Shown piece by piece: positions 18,987 through 26,980 of a stretch of DNA of 38,277 nt; the stretch's first letter is position 1, and each line of letters opens with the position of its first letter. The stretch is from Paucibacter sp. PLA-PC-4 (GTDB lineage Bacteria > Pseudomonadota > Gammaproteobacteria > Burkholderiales > Burkholderiaceae_C): positions 1-38,277 of the forward strand of contig NZ_JAPFGP010000032.1 in assembly GCF_026241155.1 (NCBI RefSeq), in the 5' to 3' direction. The notes beneath the pieces were generated by a model, which made no database searches, was not told where the DNA came from, and saw only the letters and a program-made list of their open reading frames with translations. Made by a program: the position numbers and the translations under genes.

Positions 18987-19245
18987 TTATTGGGGGCCGA
19001 CTTCAGGGTGCGACTGCGTGCCATGCCCACGGGCCGGGTGCGTGGCGGCATGGGCGGCCATAGCCGCCTCTAGGTGCCGGTGCCATAGCAGCCAATTGTA
19101 GAGCAGACCGGCAACACCGTTGATCAGCCAGGTGTGGGTTACGACCAGCCGCGCGAGCTCCACCTGCGCGGCCAGTACGGGCGGATGGCCGCAGCGAAGA
19201 GGCCGGCCGCGAGCACGACCTCACTGCCCATCGCGAGACGGTGCC
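18987..19245 (-). pseudogene. CPBP intramembrane protease, C-terminal fragment
   Basis: The minus-strand frame ending at 18987 reads PVLAAQVELARLVVTHTWLI then NGVAGLLYNWLLWHRHLEAA and MAAHAATH, matching the last membrane helices and LEAAMxAH motif of CPBP (CAAX-like) membrane proteases. Upstream the resemblance jumps to another frame (MGSEVVLAAGLFAAAI), indicating a frameshift near 19185, and the catalytic EExxR region is absent. Only the 3' third survives. Confidence 0.6.
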
Positions 19246-19292
19246 GCCGCACCCACCATCACCGGCCGCTTTTGAGCGTCGAGTTCAGCCCC

Positions 19293-19341
19293 GCGAATGT
19301 CGGTTCAGGGTCGATCGCCGGCCCTGGTGAATGACCGCTGA
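19293..19341 (-). repeat. Dispersed intergenic repeat, copy 2
   Basis: Read on the minus strand this matches copy 1 at 15775-15824 over about 50 bases: TCAGCGGTCATT, AGGGCCGGC and ATCGACCC are identical, with substitutions between them. The surrounding stretch 19246-19570 has no recognised gene. Confidence 0.6.
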
Positions 19342-19570
19342 TGGGCATCGAATCCAGCGCTCGTGTCGCGATGAGTTTCAGGAGTGGCGACCGGCTGCTC
19401 ACAGCCTGTTCCTGAAATTTGATGCCGCTCGATTCAGTGCGATGCAACTGCCTCTTTCGACCTGTTGCGGCGGTCGGAAACAGCCTCCGGTCTAACAGCC
19501 ATGGGGAATGCCGCAGGGCCGCATCCGATGTCGACAACGCCGAGAACAGCAAGGGCACCTGTGTTCATCC

Positions 19571-19894
19571 TCAAGTGACATTGCTCGCACGTCCTATTGC
19601 GCGTTCGATTGCATCCACTAGGCTTGCCGCAGGTTGACCGAATGCAGAGGCGCACTTGAGCAGAACGGATAACGACGGCTGGCGCTCTCCGCGTTCGAGC
19701 TTGCCGTAGTAGGAGCGGTCGACTCCTGCCTGAAGCGCCAGCGCGTCCTGGGCGATGCCTCTTTCCACCCGCCATGCTCGCAACACCGACCCGCAGGCAA
19801 CAGCTACAACGGGGTCAAAAGAATCGGCGCGCGGAGACGGTCGGACCGACGGCGTCTTGGGCGAGGAAAGGGCTTTGGTCACAAGCCATAGCAT
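19571..19894 (-). CDS. XRE-family transcriptional regulator
   Basis: A 107-residue DNA-binding protein. The helix-turn-helix covers residues about 43-95: LRAWRVERGIAQDALALQAG, VDRSYYGKLERGERQPSLS, with the typical C-terminal helix LLKCASAFGQP. The N-terminal 35 residues are variable. I chose the ATG at 19894, which leaves a palindrome at -25 to -40; the frame is open further upstream to 20002 but crosses that palindrome. The ribosome-binding site is weak (GCGGAA). No toxin gene is adjacent on this strand, so it stands alone. Confidence 0.8.
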   Translation of the reverse strand: MLWLVTKALSSPKTPSVRPSPRADSFDPVVAVACGSVLRAWRVERGIAQDALALQAGVDRSYYGKLERGERQPSLSVLLKCASAFGQPAASLVDAIERAIGRASNVT

Positions 19895-19918
19895 TTCCGC
19901 GGATACGTCTAGTTGGCC

Positions 19919-19934
19919 ACGGCATATATGCCGT
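19919..19934. promoter_or_regulatory. 16-bp perfect palindrome upstream of the XRE gene
   Basis: The sequence ACGGCATATATGCCGT is its own complement, 25 bases before the XRE regulator start. Its AT-rich centre could overlap a -10 element. It is a good candidate for autoregulation by the neighbouring regulator. Confidence 0.5.
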
Positions 19935-20074
19935 ACACTTGCCTGCCGGCATGCCTTTCCTCGCCGGTTGGGGCAGTCATGCGAAGCACTCGATCTGGAC
20001 AAGCCCCGAGGAATCGGGGCGTTCTACGGTTGTGTCCAGTGGGGCAAACGGAGGGCGTAGATCCTCGGCAACTA

Positions 20075-20782
20075 GTGCCATTGTGTAGGCGCTACGCCAG
20101 TGCTGATTTCGATGAACAGCATGTCGAAGTGATGCCTGTCGATGGAGCTTCGCACGACCAGAAGGTGACCTGGGCGGTAGGCGTGCTGGCAGACAGCGAC
20201 TGGGAAGCGCTGGGCGTCTGGGATGACCTTGACTGCCGGGGCGTCGACAAGATCTCACTGCTGTGTGCGTCCGATGCTGATGCCCAGACCGTGTGCCCGG
20301 GGATCAAGGTGTTGCCACCGTTCCAGCGGATTCTGGGTCAGGGCGATGTGCCTGCTGCTTCCAGCCTGGGTGGGCTCCGCGCTGAAGCACGGCGTACCGT
20401 CCGCGAGGCCTCGGGTGTTCGTGCAGCTCGTCTTGCGCTGGAGCGCCTGCTGGCTGGTTCAGGGCCGGGCAGGGCGACCGTGTTGGCGCCCAACTGGCCC
20501 GAGGTGCTTGATGGGCTTCGGCCGTTCTATGCGCTGCGCCCTCATCGCCGGGCCTTGGTGCGCGCAGGCGACGAGTACCTGGAGCAGCTGGGGCATGGCT
20601 TGCGCCGCGCCGTGGCTCGCCATGGTCCCTTTGCCGATGTTGCCGCGGCGGTGTCGTTCGTGATTCAGACGCTGTCTCGGGACGAGTTGCGGCTCAAGTT
20701 CTCCATGCTGTCTGGGTTGGCTCGGCCCAGGCGGCGTGTTGTCGGCGCCGATGCAGCCGGCTTGGCGTCACTGGGCCACTGA
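20075..20782 (+). CDS. Mutator (IS256)-type transposase-like protein, shortened
   Basis: About 235 residues without the usual N-terminal third. The order resembles the DDE domain of mutator transposases: DEQHVEVMPVDG (compare D-x2-YVKVRVDG), WAVGVLADSDWEALGVW (GVxADGxxEVLGxW), RGVDKISLLCASDAD, then WPEVLDGLRPFYAL and RRAVARHGPF in the tail. A conserved third acidic residue is not obvious. The start is uncertain (GTG 20075, ATG 20132). It ends 17 bases before an ECF sigma gene, so it may be co-transcribed and could be a domesticated or merely decaying transposase. Assignment is by eye. Confidence 0.45.
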   Translation: MPLCRRYASADFDEQHVEVMPVDGASHDQKVTWAVGVLADSDWEALGVWDDLDCRGVDKISLLCASDADAQTVCPGIKVLPPFQRILGQGDVPAASSLGGLRAEARRTVREASGVRAARLALERLLAGSGPGRATVLAPNWPEVLDGLRPFYALRPHRRALVRAGDEYLEQLGHGLRRAVARHGPFADVAAAVSFVIQTLSRDELRLKFSMLSGLARPRRRVVGADAAGLASLGH

Positions 20783-20799
20783 CCCTGGGAGGGTTCATC

Positions 20800-21276
20800 A
20801 TGAAGAAGCAATTGCCTGCGGTCTTCTCCCGCATCCGTTCGGTGCTCAGGCGCCGTGGGACGACCCAGGAGACCGATGACTACATCCAGGAGGCCTTTGC
20901 ACGTCTGGCCAGCTACGAGCGAGAGCAGGTGGTGCTGGAGCCCGAGGCCTTCCTGATGCGCACCGCGATCAATCTGTCCATCGACGCCCACCGGGCGCGG
21001 GTGGTGCACGGCGAGCAAGTGGTGCTGGAGGAAGTCATCCTGGTGGATGACGCGCCGCCTGTTGAATCGGTGGTGCTGGGCCGGGAACGGCTGGCGCGGC
21101 TGGAGCAATGCCTGGGCCGCCTGGGCGAGAAGCCACGCGAGATCTTCCTGGCTCACCGTGTCGATGGCCTGACCTACCGGGAGATCGCCGACCAGCAGGG
21201 CTTGAGCATCAGCACGGTGGAGAAGCACGTTGCCAAGGCGACGATGCAGCTCATCACCTTGATGAAGGACTGGTAG
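20800..21276 (+). CDS. FecI-like ECF RNA polymerase sigma factor
   Basis: A 158-residue sigma factor. Region 2 covers residues about 10-75 (DDYIQEAFARL, EAFLMRTAINLSIDAHR) and region 4 about 100-155 (LGEKPREIFLAHRVDGLTYR, EIADQQGLSISTVEKHVAKA). GGAGG lies nine bases before ATG. It is followed after 2 bases by a fecR gene, the classic surface-signalling pair, but no TonB-dependent receptor follows, so the input signal is unknown. Confidence 0.9.
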   Translation: MKKQLPAVFSRIRSVLRRRGTTQETDDYIQEAFARLASYEREQVVLEPEAFLMRTAINLSIDAHRARVVHGEQVVLEEVILVDDAPPVESVVLGRERLARLEQCLGRLGEKPREIFLAHRVDGLTYREIADQQGLSISTVEKHVAKATMQLITLMKDW

Positions 21277-21278
21277 GC

Positions 21279-22340
21279 GTGCGTTCGAAGGAGGAGCGGG
21301 GCAGTGCAGAGGAAGGCTCCGAGCCCCTGGTGACCCAGGAGATCGCAGCCGAGGCGGCAGTGTGGATTGCGCGGCTGCACGGGCCACACCGATCCCACCT
21401 CATGGAGCGCGAATGCAGGACCTGGCAGGCCAAATCTGCCGCACATCGCCTGGCCTTCGAGCGCGGGACGGATCTGTGGATGGAGGCGGCGGGCGTAGAC
21501 CGGGCGGCGGTGGCGCGTGCGGCGGCAGACCGACGCCCCGAGCCGGCTGCAAGGGAAGGGCGGCGCTTCAAGCCATGGCCCCTTGCAACGGCACTGACGA
21601 CGATGCTTGTGGCCGGTGTGCTGGTCTTCGGGCCTTGGTGGGGCGGGGACAGCTACGACACCGGCGTGGGCGAGCAGCGCCTTGTGATGCTGCAGGACGG
21701 CACGCGCATGTCGATGAACACCTCGACGCGGGTCAAGGTTGAGCTTGGAACCTCACGGCGCACCGTGGAGGTTCTCGGCGGCGAGGCGCTGTTCGAGGTG
21801 GCCAAGGACGCGAGCCGGCCGTTTGTCGTGCGAGCAGCGGGTTCGGAGGTGACGGCCACGGGCACGGCGTTTGTGGTGCGCTACACGCCGGCCATCGAGG
21901 GCCGTCCAGATGCCTTGGACATCACGCTGGTCGAGGGCAGGGTGGTGGTGCGCGGCGCGGCAGAAGGCTCGCCCTCTACCGAGTTCGTGCCGGCCGTGGA
22001 GATGGTGCCGGGGCAGCGCCTGCGCGTTGCCGGGCGACCTCGTGGTCAGGCGGGAGCGTTACCCAAGCCGAAGATGGACAGGCCGCAAGTGGACCAGGTG
22101 CTGGCCTGGAAGCGCGGAGAGGCGATCTTCGACGATGTGTCGCTGCTCGAGGCTGTGGCCGAGATGAACCGCTATGCCGCGATGCCGATCCGTGTGGCCA
22201 GTACGGACGCGCTGGGCAGCCTGCGGATCAGCGGGGTGTTCAAGACCGGCGACAACGTTGGCTTCGCGCGGGCAGTGGCCGAGCTGCATGGGTTGGCCGT
22301 GCGCGAGCGCGCGGACGGGGTGGAGCTGCTGCCCAAATAG
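21279..22340 (+). CDS. FecR-type anti-sigma/signal-transducing protein
   Basis: A 353-residue inner-membrane protein that would sequester and activate the adjacent FecI-like sigma. Seen: cytoplasmic DUF4880-like N-terminus (AAEAAVWIARLHG, AFERGTDLW), one membrane segment near residues 105-122 (LATALTTMLVAGVLVFG), the periplasmic FecR domain (QRLVMLQDGTRMSMNTSTRV, VEVLGGEALFEVAKDASRPF) and a C-terminal STN/DUF4974-like domain (GEAIFDDVSLLEAVAEMNRY, then RISGVFKTGDN). The GTG at 21279 is chosen to follow the sigma gene; upstream frame overlaps it. Confidence 0.9.
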   Translation: MRSKEERGSAEEGSEPLVTQEIAAEAAVWIARLHGPHRSHLMERECRTWQAKSAAHRLAFERGTDLWMEAAGVDRAAVARAAADRRPEPAAREGRRFKPWPLATALTTMLVAGVLVFGPWWGGDSYDTGVGEQRLVMLQDGTRMSMNTSTRVKVELGTSRRTVEVLGGEALFEVAKDASRPFVVRAAGSEVTATGTAFVVRYTPAIEGRPDALDITLVEGRVVVRGAAEGSPSTEFVPAVEMVPGQRLRVAGRPRGQAGALPKPKMDRPQVDQVLAWKRGEAIFDDVSLLEAVAEMNRYAAMPIRVASTDALGSLRISGVFKTGDNVGFARAVAELHGLAVRERADGVELLPK

Positions 22341-22489
22341 TGGGACTGCTTGATGGCAGCGATCATGCCGCCGTCAACCCGCCGTCAGGTGGCTGGCGCT
22401 TGCCGGCGCCGGCCGGAAAGCGTGGCGTCAAGGCGCTGTGAACCTTCGATCGATCCAGGCATCGTTGTAGATCTGACGCCAGGCGAGCG
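22341..22489. other. Gap between fecR and the yhcG remnant
   Basis: No TonB receptor gene or part of one was recognised here, although that is what usually follows fecIR. A GC-rich self-complementary segment (GCCGGCGCCGGC) could form a hairpin but has no T tract. Confidence 0.35.
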
Positions 22490-23307
22490 CCTACGCGTCT
22501 CCGGATGACTGCTGGGCTATGCCTGCAATAGGACGTCCAGGGCAAGGGAAAGTGCAAGGCCGTACCGTTCTCGGGCGCTCCCGCATCGTGACAAGACATG
22601 TGACTGTCGAAGAGATGGCGAACTCCCTTCGGAGCCGGGCAAAGCGGACAGGGTCCTCGAACCGCAGGGGATCCAGGTAGTAGTCATTGCCGCCGATGAC
22701 CAGGAGTTTTTTTGAGCTCCACAAAGGCAAAACCTCGGCCCAGCTCCAGTATGAAGGCTTCGAGCTGGCGCGGGATGGCGGACTCCAAATCGGTCTACTC
22801 GTGGTCCTGGTTCAGGCCGAGAAAGTCCAGCAAGTAGGGGACCTTAAATACCTGGGCAGCAGCAGGCGTCGGCAGCGGCGCCGCGCCGAGCTGGGCGCTG
22901 GAGGTCTCACTGCGCTCGACGGCCTTGCGTTCGACCTGGCGGCGTAGCTCACGCACGCTCCAAGCCTGCTCGGCGCATTGCACGGCTTAGCACTGCCGGG
23001 CGGGGGCGCTCTTGAGGGGCAGCAGCCCCAGCATATGGCTCCAGCTCAATTGTCGCGACAGCGTTGCGACAATCTCGGCCTCGGGAAAGGCCCGGGCAAA
23101 CTGACGCATGCGGTGCAGGTTGTTGGACTCGAAGCCACGGCTGAATTCGCTGGCCAGCCGCGTACCCAGCTCGCTGACGACGCCTGCGCCGTAGGCGGCG
23201 CGCTCGCCTTTCAACAGCTCGACCTGGATGCGCTGGCCCACGGTCCAGTACTGGCGGGTCAGCTCGACGTTGGCCGAGATGAACCGCCAGAGCGCGACGC
23301 CGATCAC
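22490..23307 (-). pseudogene. YhcG/DUF1016 PDDEXK nuclease, inactivated
   Basis: The minus strand reads VELTRQYWTVGQRIQ, EFSRGFESNNLHRMRQFARA and LSRQLSWSHMLGLLPLK, the DUF1016 N-domain. An in-frame TAA follows, then EQAWSVRELRRQVE and PYLLDFLGL, an in-frame TAG, IPRQLEAFILELGRGFAFVE, and a frameshift in a run of seven A after ELK leading to LLVIGGNDYYLD, the nuclease-domain start. Two nonsense changes and one frameshift mark it as dead. Intact relatives are DNA-binding nucleases often tied to restriction or phage-defence loci. Confidence 0.72.
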
Positions 23308-23347
23308 GGCGGGCCCCAGCCTGGCTGGTGCTGCGGAACAGCGGCTT

Positions 23348-23400
23348 GTTCAAGACCGGCGACAGCGCTGGCTTTCGCAGGCGGTGCGTGAGCCGCGGCT
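23348..23400 (+). repeat. Second, degenerate copy of a fecR 3' segment
   Basis: Bases 23348-23364 are identical to 22238-22254 inside fecR (17 bases, coding for FKTGD), and similarity continues weakly for about 30 bases more. It suggests a remnant of a duplicated or second fecR gene. Confidence 0.5.
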
Positions 23401-23616
23401 CGCGTCGATCAGTGTGGCCAGGTGCGCACGAGAGCCACTGGGCAGTCCCACTGTATCGGCCCCGCAGGATCGACCATGCCTAAGTTTGCGAGCCCGCAGA
23501 GTTTTGAGCTGCTCATCCCAGGTGCTCATGGCTGCGGCTGGTTCGAGGCTGGTGAATAGATCGTTGGCTAGGGAGATCGTCCCCCCTTGGACGTAGGGAG
23601 CCATCGCCCACTCCAT
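23350..23616 (-). CDS. Hypothetical small protein, doubtful
   Basis: An 88-codon frame beginning MEWAMAPYVQGGTISLANDL with a strong ribosome-binding site (AGAGGA six bases before ATG). The first 45 residues look protein-like, but the last 20 are read antisense through the fecR-like repeat, so the gene may be truncated or spurious. No family recognised. It would lie upstream of the yhcG remnant on the same strand. Confidence 0.3.
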   Translation of the reverse strand: MEWAMAPYVQGGTISLANDLFTSLEPAAAMSTWDEQLKTLRARKLRHGRSCGADTVGLPSGSRAHLATLIDASRGSRTACESQRCRRS

Positions 23617-23833
23617 GGTAATCCTCTGTGAAGCGGGACGCATCCCGGCCTGAGCTTGGTCCGATGCGCCAGGAATAAGGACGTGGGGCTTTGCGTCAAC
23701 GCCTTTGCGACCCCCAAGAAACACCGATCTTGTCCCACAAGGACGGGGCCACCTGCCTGGGCTGCGCTCGCACTTCAAACCCCGGTGTCGCGATCGGCCG
23801 GCGTTGCCCTTGACCACCCAATGAGGAAAATCC

Positions 23834-26050
23834 ATGCAAGTCTTGTCATTTGTCACTTGGCGGGCCGCCACCATCGGCCTGCTTGTCGCGAGCCTCGCGG
23901 CCTGCGGAGGAGGCGGCGGCGAAGCCGCGCCGCCCGAGACCTTCCAGGTTACGTTGACCGGAGACCAGGAGGCGCCGGCCGCAGTGGCGACTGCTGCCCT
24001 CGGGAAGGCAACGCTCACTTTGGACCGTGCAACGCGCACCGTTAGCGCTACCGTTGCCGTCGATGGACTGATCCCGACGGCAGCGCACATCCATGCGGCA
24101 GCGCCCGGCGCCACGGGGAGCATTGTTTTACCTCTCGCAATCGCAGGCAACACTGTGACGCTGGCGCCAACGGCATTGAGTGCCGAACAGCTCGTTGCGC
24201 TGGACAGCGGAGATCTCTACCTCAACGTGCATAGTGCGGAACACCCGGAAGGCGAGATTCGCGGGCAAATCGGGCGAGAGGTCTATGTCGCGCGGCTGAC
24301 CGGATCGCAAGAAACCATGCCTGTGGCGAGCCCGGCATCCGGCATCGGCCGCTTGGTGCTCGATGCGAAGACTGGCGCGCTGAGCGGCGAAGTCGAGCTC
24401 ACTGGCATTGATGCGACCGCGGCGCATGTCCACACCGGCGCGCTTGGCGGCGATGGCGCGATCCTGGTCACGCTCGAGTCGCATGGAAGCCACGGCCACT
24501 ACAGCGTGCCAGCTGGCACCGTGCTCAAGCCCGAAGACATCTCCAGTCTTCGTTCGGGCCGCCTGTACTTCAACGCACACAGCTCTGCGCACCCAGGTGG
24601 GGAGATCCGCGGCCAGATCGGCCGTCGAGTCTTTACGGCAACGGCCGACGGTGCACACGTGGTGCCGAGCACCAACTCGGCGGCTGTCGGCCGTGGCTTC
24701 GTCACCTACGACCCCACCACTCGCGAGCTTCAGGGACGTCTGGCGCTGAAGGGCGTCAGCGCCAGCGCGGCGCAGATCCACCAGTCTCCTGCCGGCGTCA
24801 ACGGGAGCAAGATCGTAGCCCTCGAGCCTGTGGCCGGCAGCAGCGACTGGGTGGTTCCTTCAAGCGCGATGGCCTTGAGTCTGGAGCAGGCCAAGGCCTT
24901 GCTGGCTGAAGGTCTGCACTACACGGCCCATTCCACTGCGTTCCCGGCCGGCGAGATCCGCGGCCAACTGCGTGTGGCGGCCGATGATGCCTCGCCTTTG
25001 ATGCGCATCGTCTCGCCTGTAGCCGGCGCGTCCGTCGCGCGGGGTGCCGGCTTGCCAGGTGCGGGCAGCTTCGACGGTGCGGGCTTCTCGATCAACCTTG
25101 AAGTGATCACGCGAGATGCGCATAACGTTGCCGCCGAGGAGGGCCTGGACGTCCGCAATACCAGCCTGCTTGGCAAGTCAAACCCGAAGCTGCCCTCGCT
25201 GGTGGTGACCGTCGATACGGACCTGATCAAGCCTGACGGCACGATCATCCCGAAGGATACAAACCTGGCGTCGCTTTTCAACGTCGCCGGCAGCGATGAC
25301 ACACCGGGCGCCGGCATCACGCTGTGGGCAGGCTGGCATGTGCTGGAGTCATTCCCCTCGGGTACAGGCACCGTCACGATCACCGCCAGCGTGACCGATG
25401 CGGTGGGTCGTGTCGCTACTGATCGCGTGGTGTATCGAGTGATGTCGGACAACACGTCGGGCCAGTCGCTGACGCCACAAGCAGCGGGGGCACCCGGAGA
25501 CGATCTCCCAGACGCCGACGGTCCCGAGGTGACGATGATCGCCCCGCGCCCGGGTTCGAGCGTCTCGACTGGCCCGCTTGACGCGGCGCCGACTCCGCCT
25601 GCCAATGCCTCGCTGATGTTTATCCAGGTCTCCGCACTCGACCGTAGTGGCGCCGGTATCGCGGTCAACGAGAACGGCGAAGGCAAGCCAGATGCCCAAC
25701 GCGGCACCATTGTGGACGGTAGCCAGATCGCAGCCAACGGCCCGAACCGCAACTTGTCGGGGCTGCACTTCAGTTTTGACGTACCTCTGAAGCAACCCAA
25801 CGGCAATACGGCTCCTGCCGGCCAGAACCTGGCGCCGTTGTTCAACATCGTCGGCAGCGAGCGCGATCCGCAGGGCGTTCGCGCCACGGCTAGCTGGGTG
25901 GTTGGCGGTTCGCTGGTCGTGCCGGCTGGCAAGACGACGGTGACGGCGGTGGCGCGCTGGACCGACAATGCTGGCCGCACAGGCAGCGTGTCGAGCACCT
26001 TCGGCGTGAGTACGACTAGCAATGGCCAGGCACTGACCCCGCCGTTCTGA
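23834..26050 (+). CDS. Lipoprotein with three CHRD domains
   Basis: A 738-residue exported lipoprotein: signal peptide with lipobox LAAC (Cys24) and a Gly spacer. Three CHRD-type domains follow at about residues 36-152, 153-267 and 268-381; each ends in a variant of HSxxxPxGEIRGQ (HSAEHPEGEIRGQI, HSSAHPGGEIRGQI, HSTAFPAGEIRGQL). Residues about 390-738 hold two related beta-rich modules, each with LFNVAGS or LFNIVGS and a closing NxxGQxLTP. CHRD domains occur in chordin and many bacterial surface proteins; function is unknown. GAGGAAAA precedes the ATG. Confidence 0.88.
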   Translation: MQVLSFVTWRAATIGLLVASLAACGGGGGEAAPPETFQVTLTGDQEAPAAVATAALGKATLTLDRATRTVSATVAVDGLIPTAAHIHAAAPGATGSIVLPLAIAGNTVTLAPTALSAEQLVALDSGDLYLNVHSAEHPEGEIRGQIGREVYVARLTGSQETMPVASPASGIGRLVLDAKTGALSGEVELTGIDATAAHVHTGALGGDGAILVTLESHGSHGHYSVPAGTVLKPEDISSLRSGRLYFNAHSSAHPGGEIRGQIGRRVFTATADGAHVVPSTNSAAVGRGFVTYDPTTRELQGRLALKGVSASAAQIHQSPAGVNGSKIVALEPVAGSSDWVVPSSAMALSLEQAKALLAEGLHYTAHSTAFPAGEIRGQLRVAADDASPLMRIVSPVAGASVARGAGLPGAGSFDGAGFSINLEVITRDAHNVAAEEGLDVRNTSLLGKSNPKLPSLVVTVDTDLIKPDGTIIPKDTNLASLFNVAGSDDTPGAGITLWAGWHVLESFPSGTGTVTITASVTDAVGRVATDRVVYRVMSDNTSGQSLTPQAAGAPGDDLPDADGPEVTMIAPRPGSSVSTGPLDAAPTPPANASLMFIQVSALDRSGAGIAVNENGEGKPDAQRGTIVDGSQIAANGPNRNLSGLHFSFDVPLKQPNGNTAPAGQNLAPLFNIVGSERDPQGVRATASWVVGGSLVVPAGKTTVTAVARWTDNAGRTGSVSSTFGVSTTSNGQALTPPF

Positions 26051-26512
26051 GCATCAATCTTGAGGGTGCTTCACGGTGCCCGAAAAGAGTGAGTGGCGGC
26101 CGGTTCTCGTCCACCGACGGGAGCCGGCCGCTCGGCATCTGGCGCAGCAACTGGCGGCCACGCGTCACGCGCTGGAGGCCGCTGCGATGGCTTCTGCGAT
26201 CGGACTTGGGCAGCGCGTCATCGTGGCTCGCGTGGCCTGCAGGCCGGGCTAACGCTGTACTGCCGTGTTCGACCTCGCCTGTGAGGCGGTCCAAGTCGGC
26301 GCGCGCCTTTGATCGCGCGTCGACATCAATGCGGAATAACTGGGCCTTCCCCTTGTCTACAGAGATACAGGGCCGACACGAGTGCCCCCCGCAGGCAGGT
26401 ACAGAGGCCGAGTCGGGGTCTGAACTTCCGATCGGCTCCTGCACTGTCGCTCCTTCATCTGGAGTGGCGGGCGTCTCTTTCAACCGCTCTCAATCCACTT
26501 AGGAGTTTCACC
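26051..26512. other. Intergenic stretch, no convincing gene
   Basis: A 58-codon frame from GTG 26075 to 26251 and a 155-codon minus frame are open but show no motif or good start. Only the AGGAG site at 26501-26505 for the next gene is clear. Confidence 0.45.
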
Positions 26513-26860
26513 ATGAATCTGAAGAACATCACCTTCGCCGTGTTTGCCACGCTCATCGGCACCGTTGCCATGGCTCGCGATAGCCAGGCTGTCGGCGAGG
26601 ATGTGAGCAAGTACCTGCCGAAGTCTGGCAGCCGCGCCGAAGTCCTCGCGGATCTACAGGTCTACCGCCGCTCGGGGCTCGCTGAGTTTGATCGCGGCGA
26701 GTCTCAGGATTTGTCCGGCAGCGCTTACATCCAGGCGCGGGCGCGATACATGGCGCTGCGCGCGTCGCCTGACTTCAAGGCTCTGGTCTCCAAGATCGCA
26801 CGCGAGCGTGGCGAGGCCCTAGCCACCGCCGGCACGGGCTCCGGTGCAGTCCTGCAATGA
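26513..26860 (+). CDS. Small exported protein, DUF4148-like
   Basis: A 115-residue secreted protein: signal peptide MNLKNITFAVFATLIGTVAM cleaved near ARDSQA, then GSRAEVLADLQVYRRSGLAE, which resembles the RAEV-x-AEL-x5-G-L core of DUF4148 proteins that are abundant in Burkholderiales. The rest is helical and charged. AGGAG lies eight bases before the ATG at 26513. Function is unknown; its neighbour is a periplasmic binding protein. Confidence 0.7.
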   Translation: MNLKNITFAVFATLIGTVAMARDSQAVGEDVSKYLPKSGSRAEVLADLQVYRRSGLAEFDRGESQDLSGSAYIQARARYMALRASPDFKALVSKIARERGEALATAGTGSGAVLQ

Positions 26861-26891
26861 CGGCATAGCCCCACAGGTCTTGAGGAAGAAC

Positions 26892-26939
26892 GAGCTGCCC
26901 ATGGGTCTTTCGAACGCTAGTTCGCGCTCCGTGGGCAGC
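26892..26939 (+). terminator. Nested hairpin between the DUF4148-like gene and acfC
   Basis: An outer stem GCTGCCCA (26894-26901) / TGGGCAGC (26932-26939) encloses an inner stem CGAAC/GTTCG with a 4-base loop (26911-26924). There is no T run after it, so it may be a terminator of low strength, a processing site or a leader structure for the downstream acfC. Confidence 0.35.
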
Positions 26940-26980
26940 CTCTCAGGGCACCGATCAGGATGTAATCAAGGGGAACAAGA

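Noticed and set aside
17823-19073. Long plus-strand frame of 416 codons
   Set aside because: Antisense to the acyltransferase-3 gene, with His/Gln/Arg-rich composition typical of shadow frames.
12283-23830. A genomic island with intact integrase and direct repeats
   Set aside because: No integrase gene and no second copy of the tRNA end could be seen; only decay beside the tRNA is supported.
22341-23833. TonB-dependent receptor following fecIR
   Set aside because: The stretch holds a YhcG nuclease remnant on the other strand and a fecR fragment; no receptor plug or barrel motifs were seen.
26016-26483. Minus-strand frame of 155 codons
   Set aside because: Overlaps the end of the CHRD gene, has no start signal and no motif.
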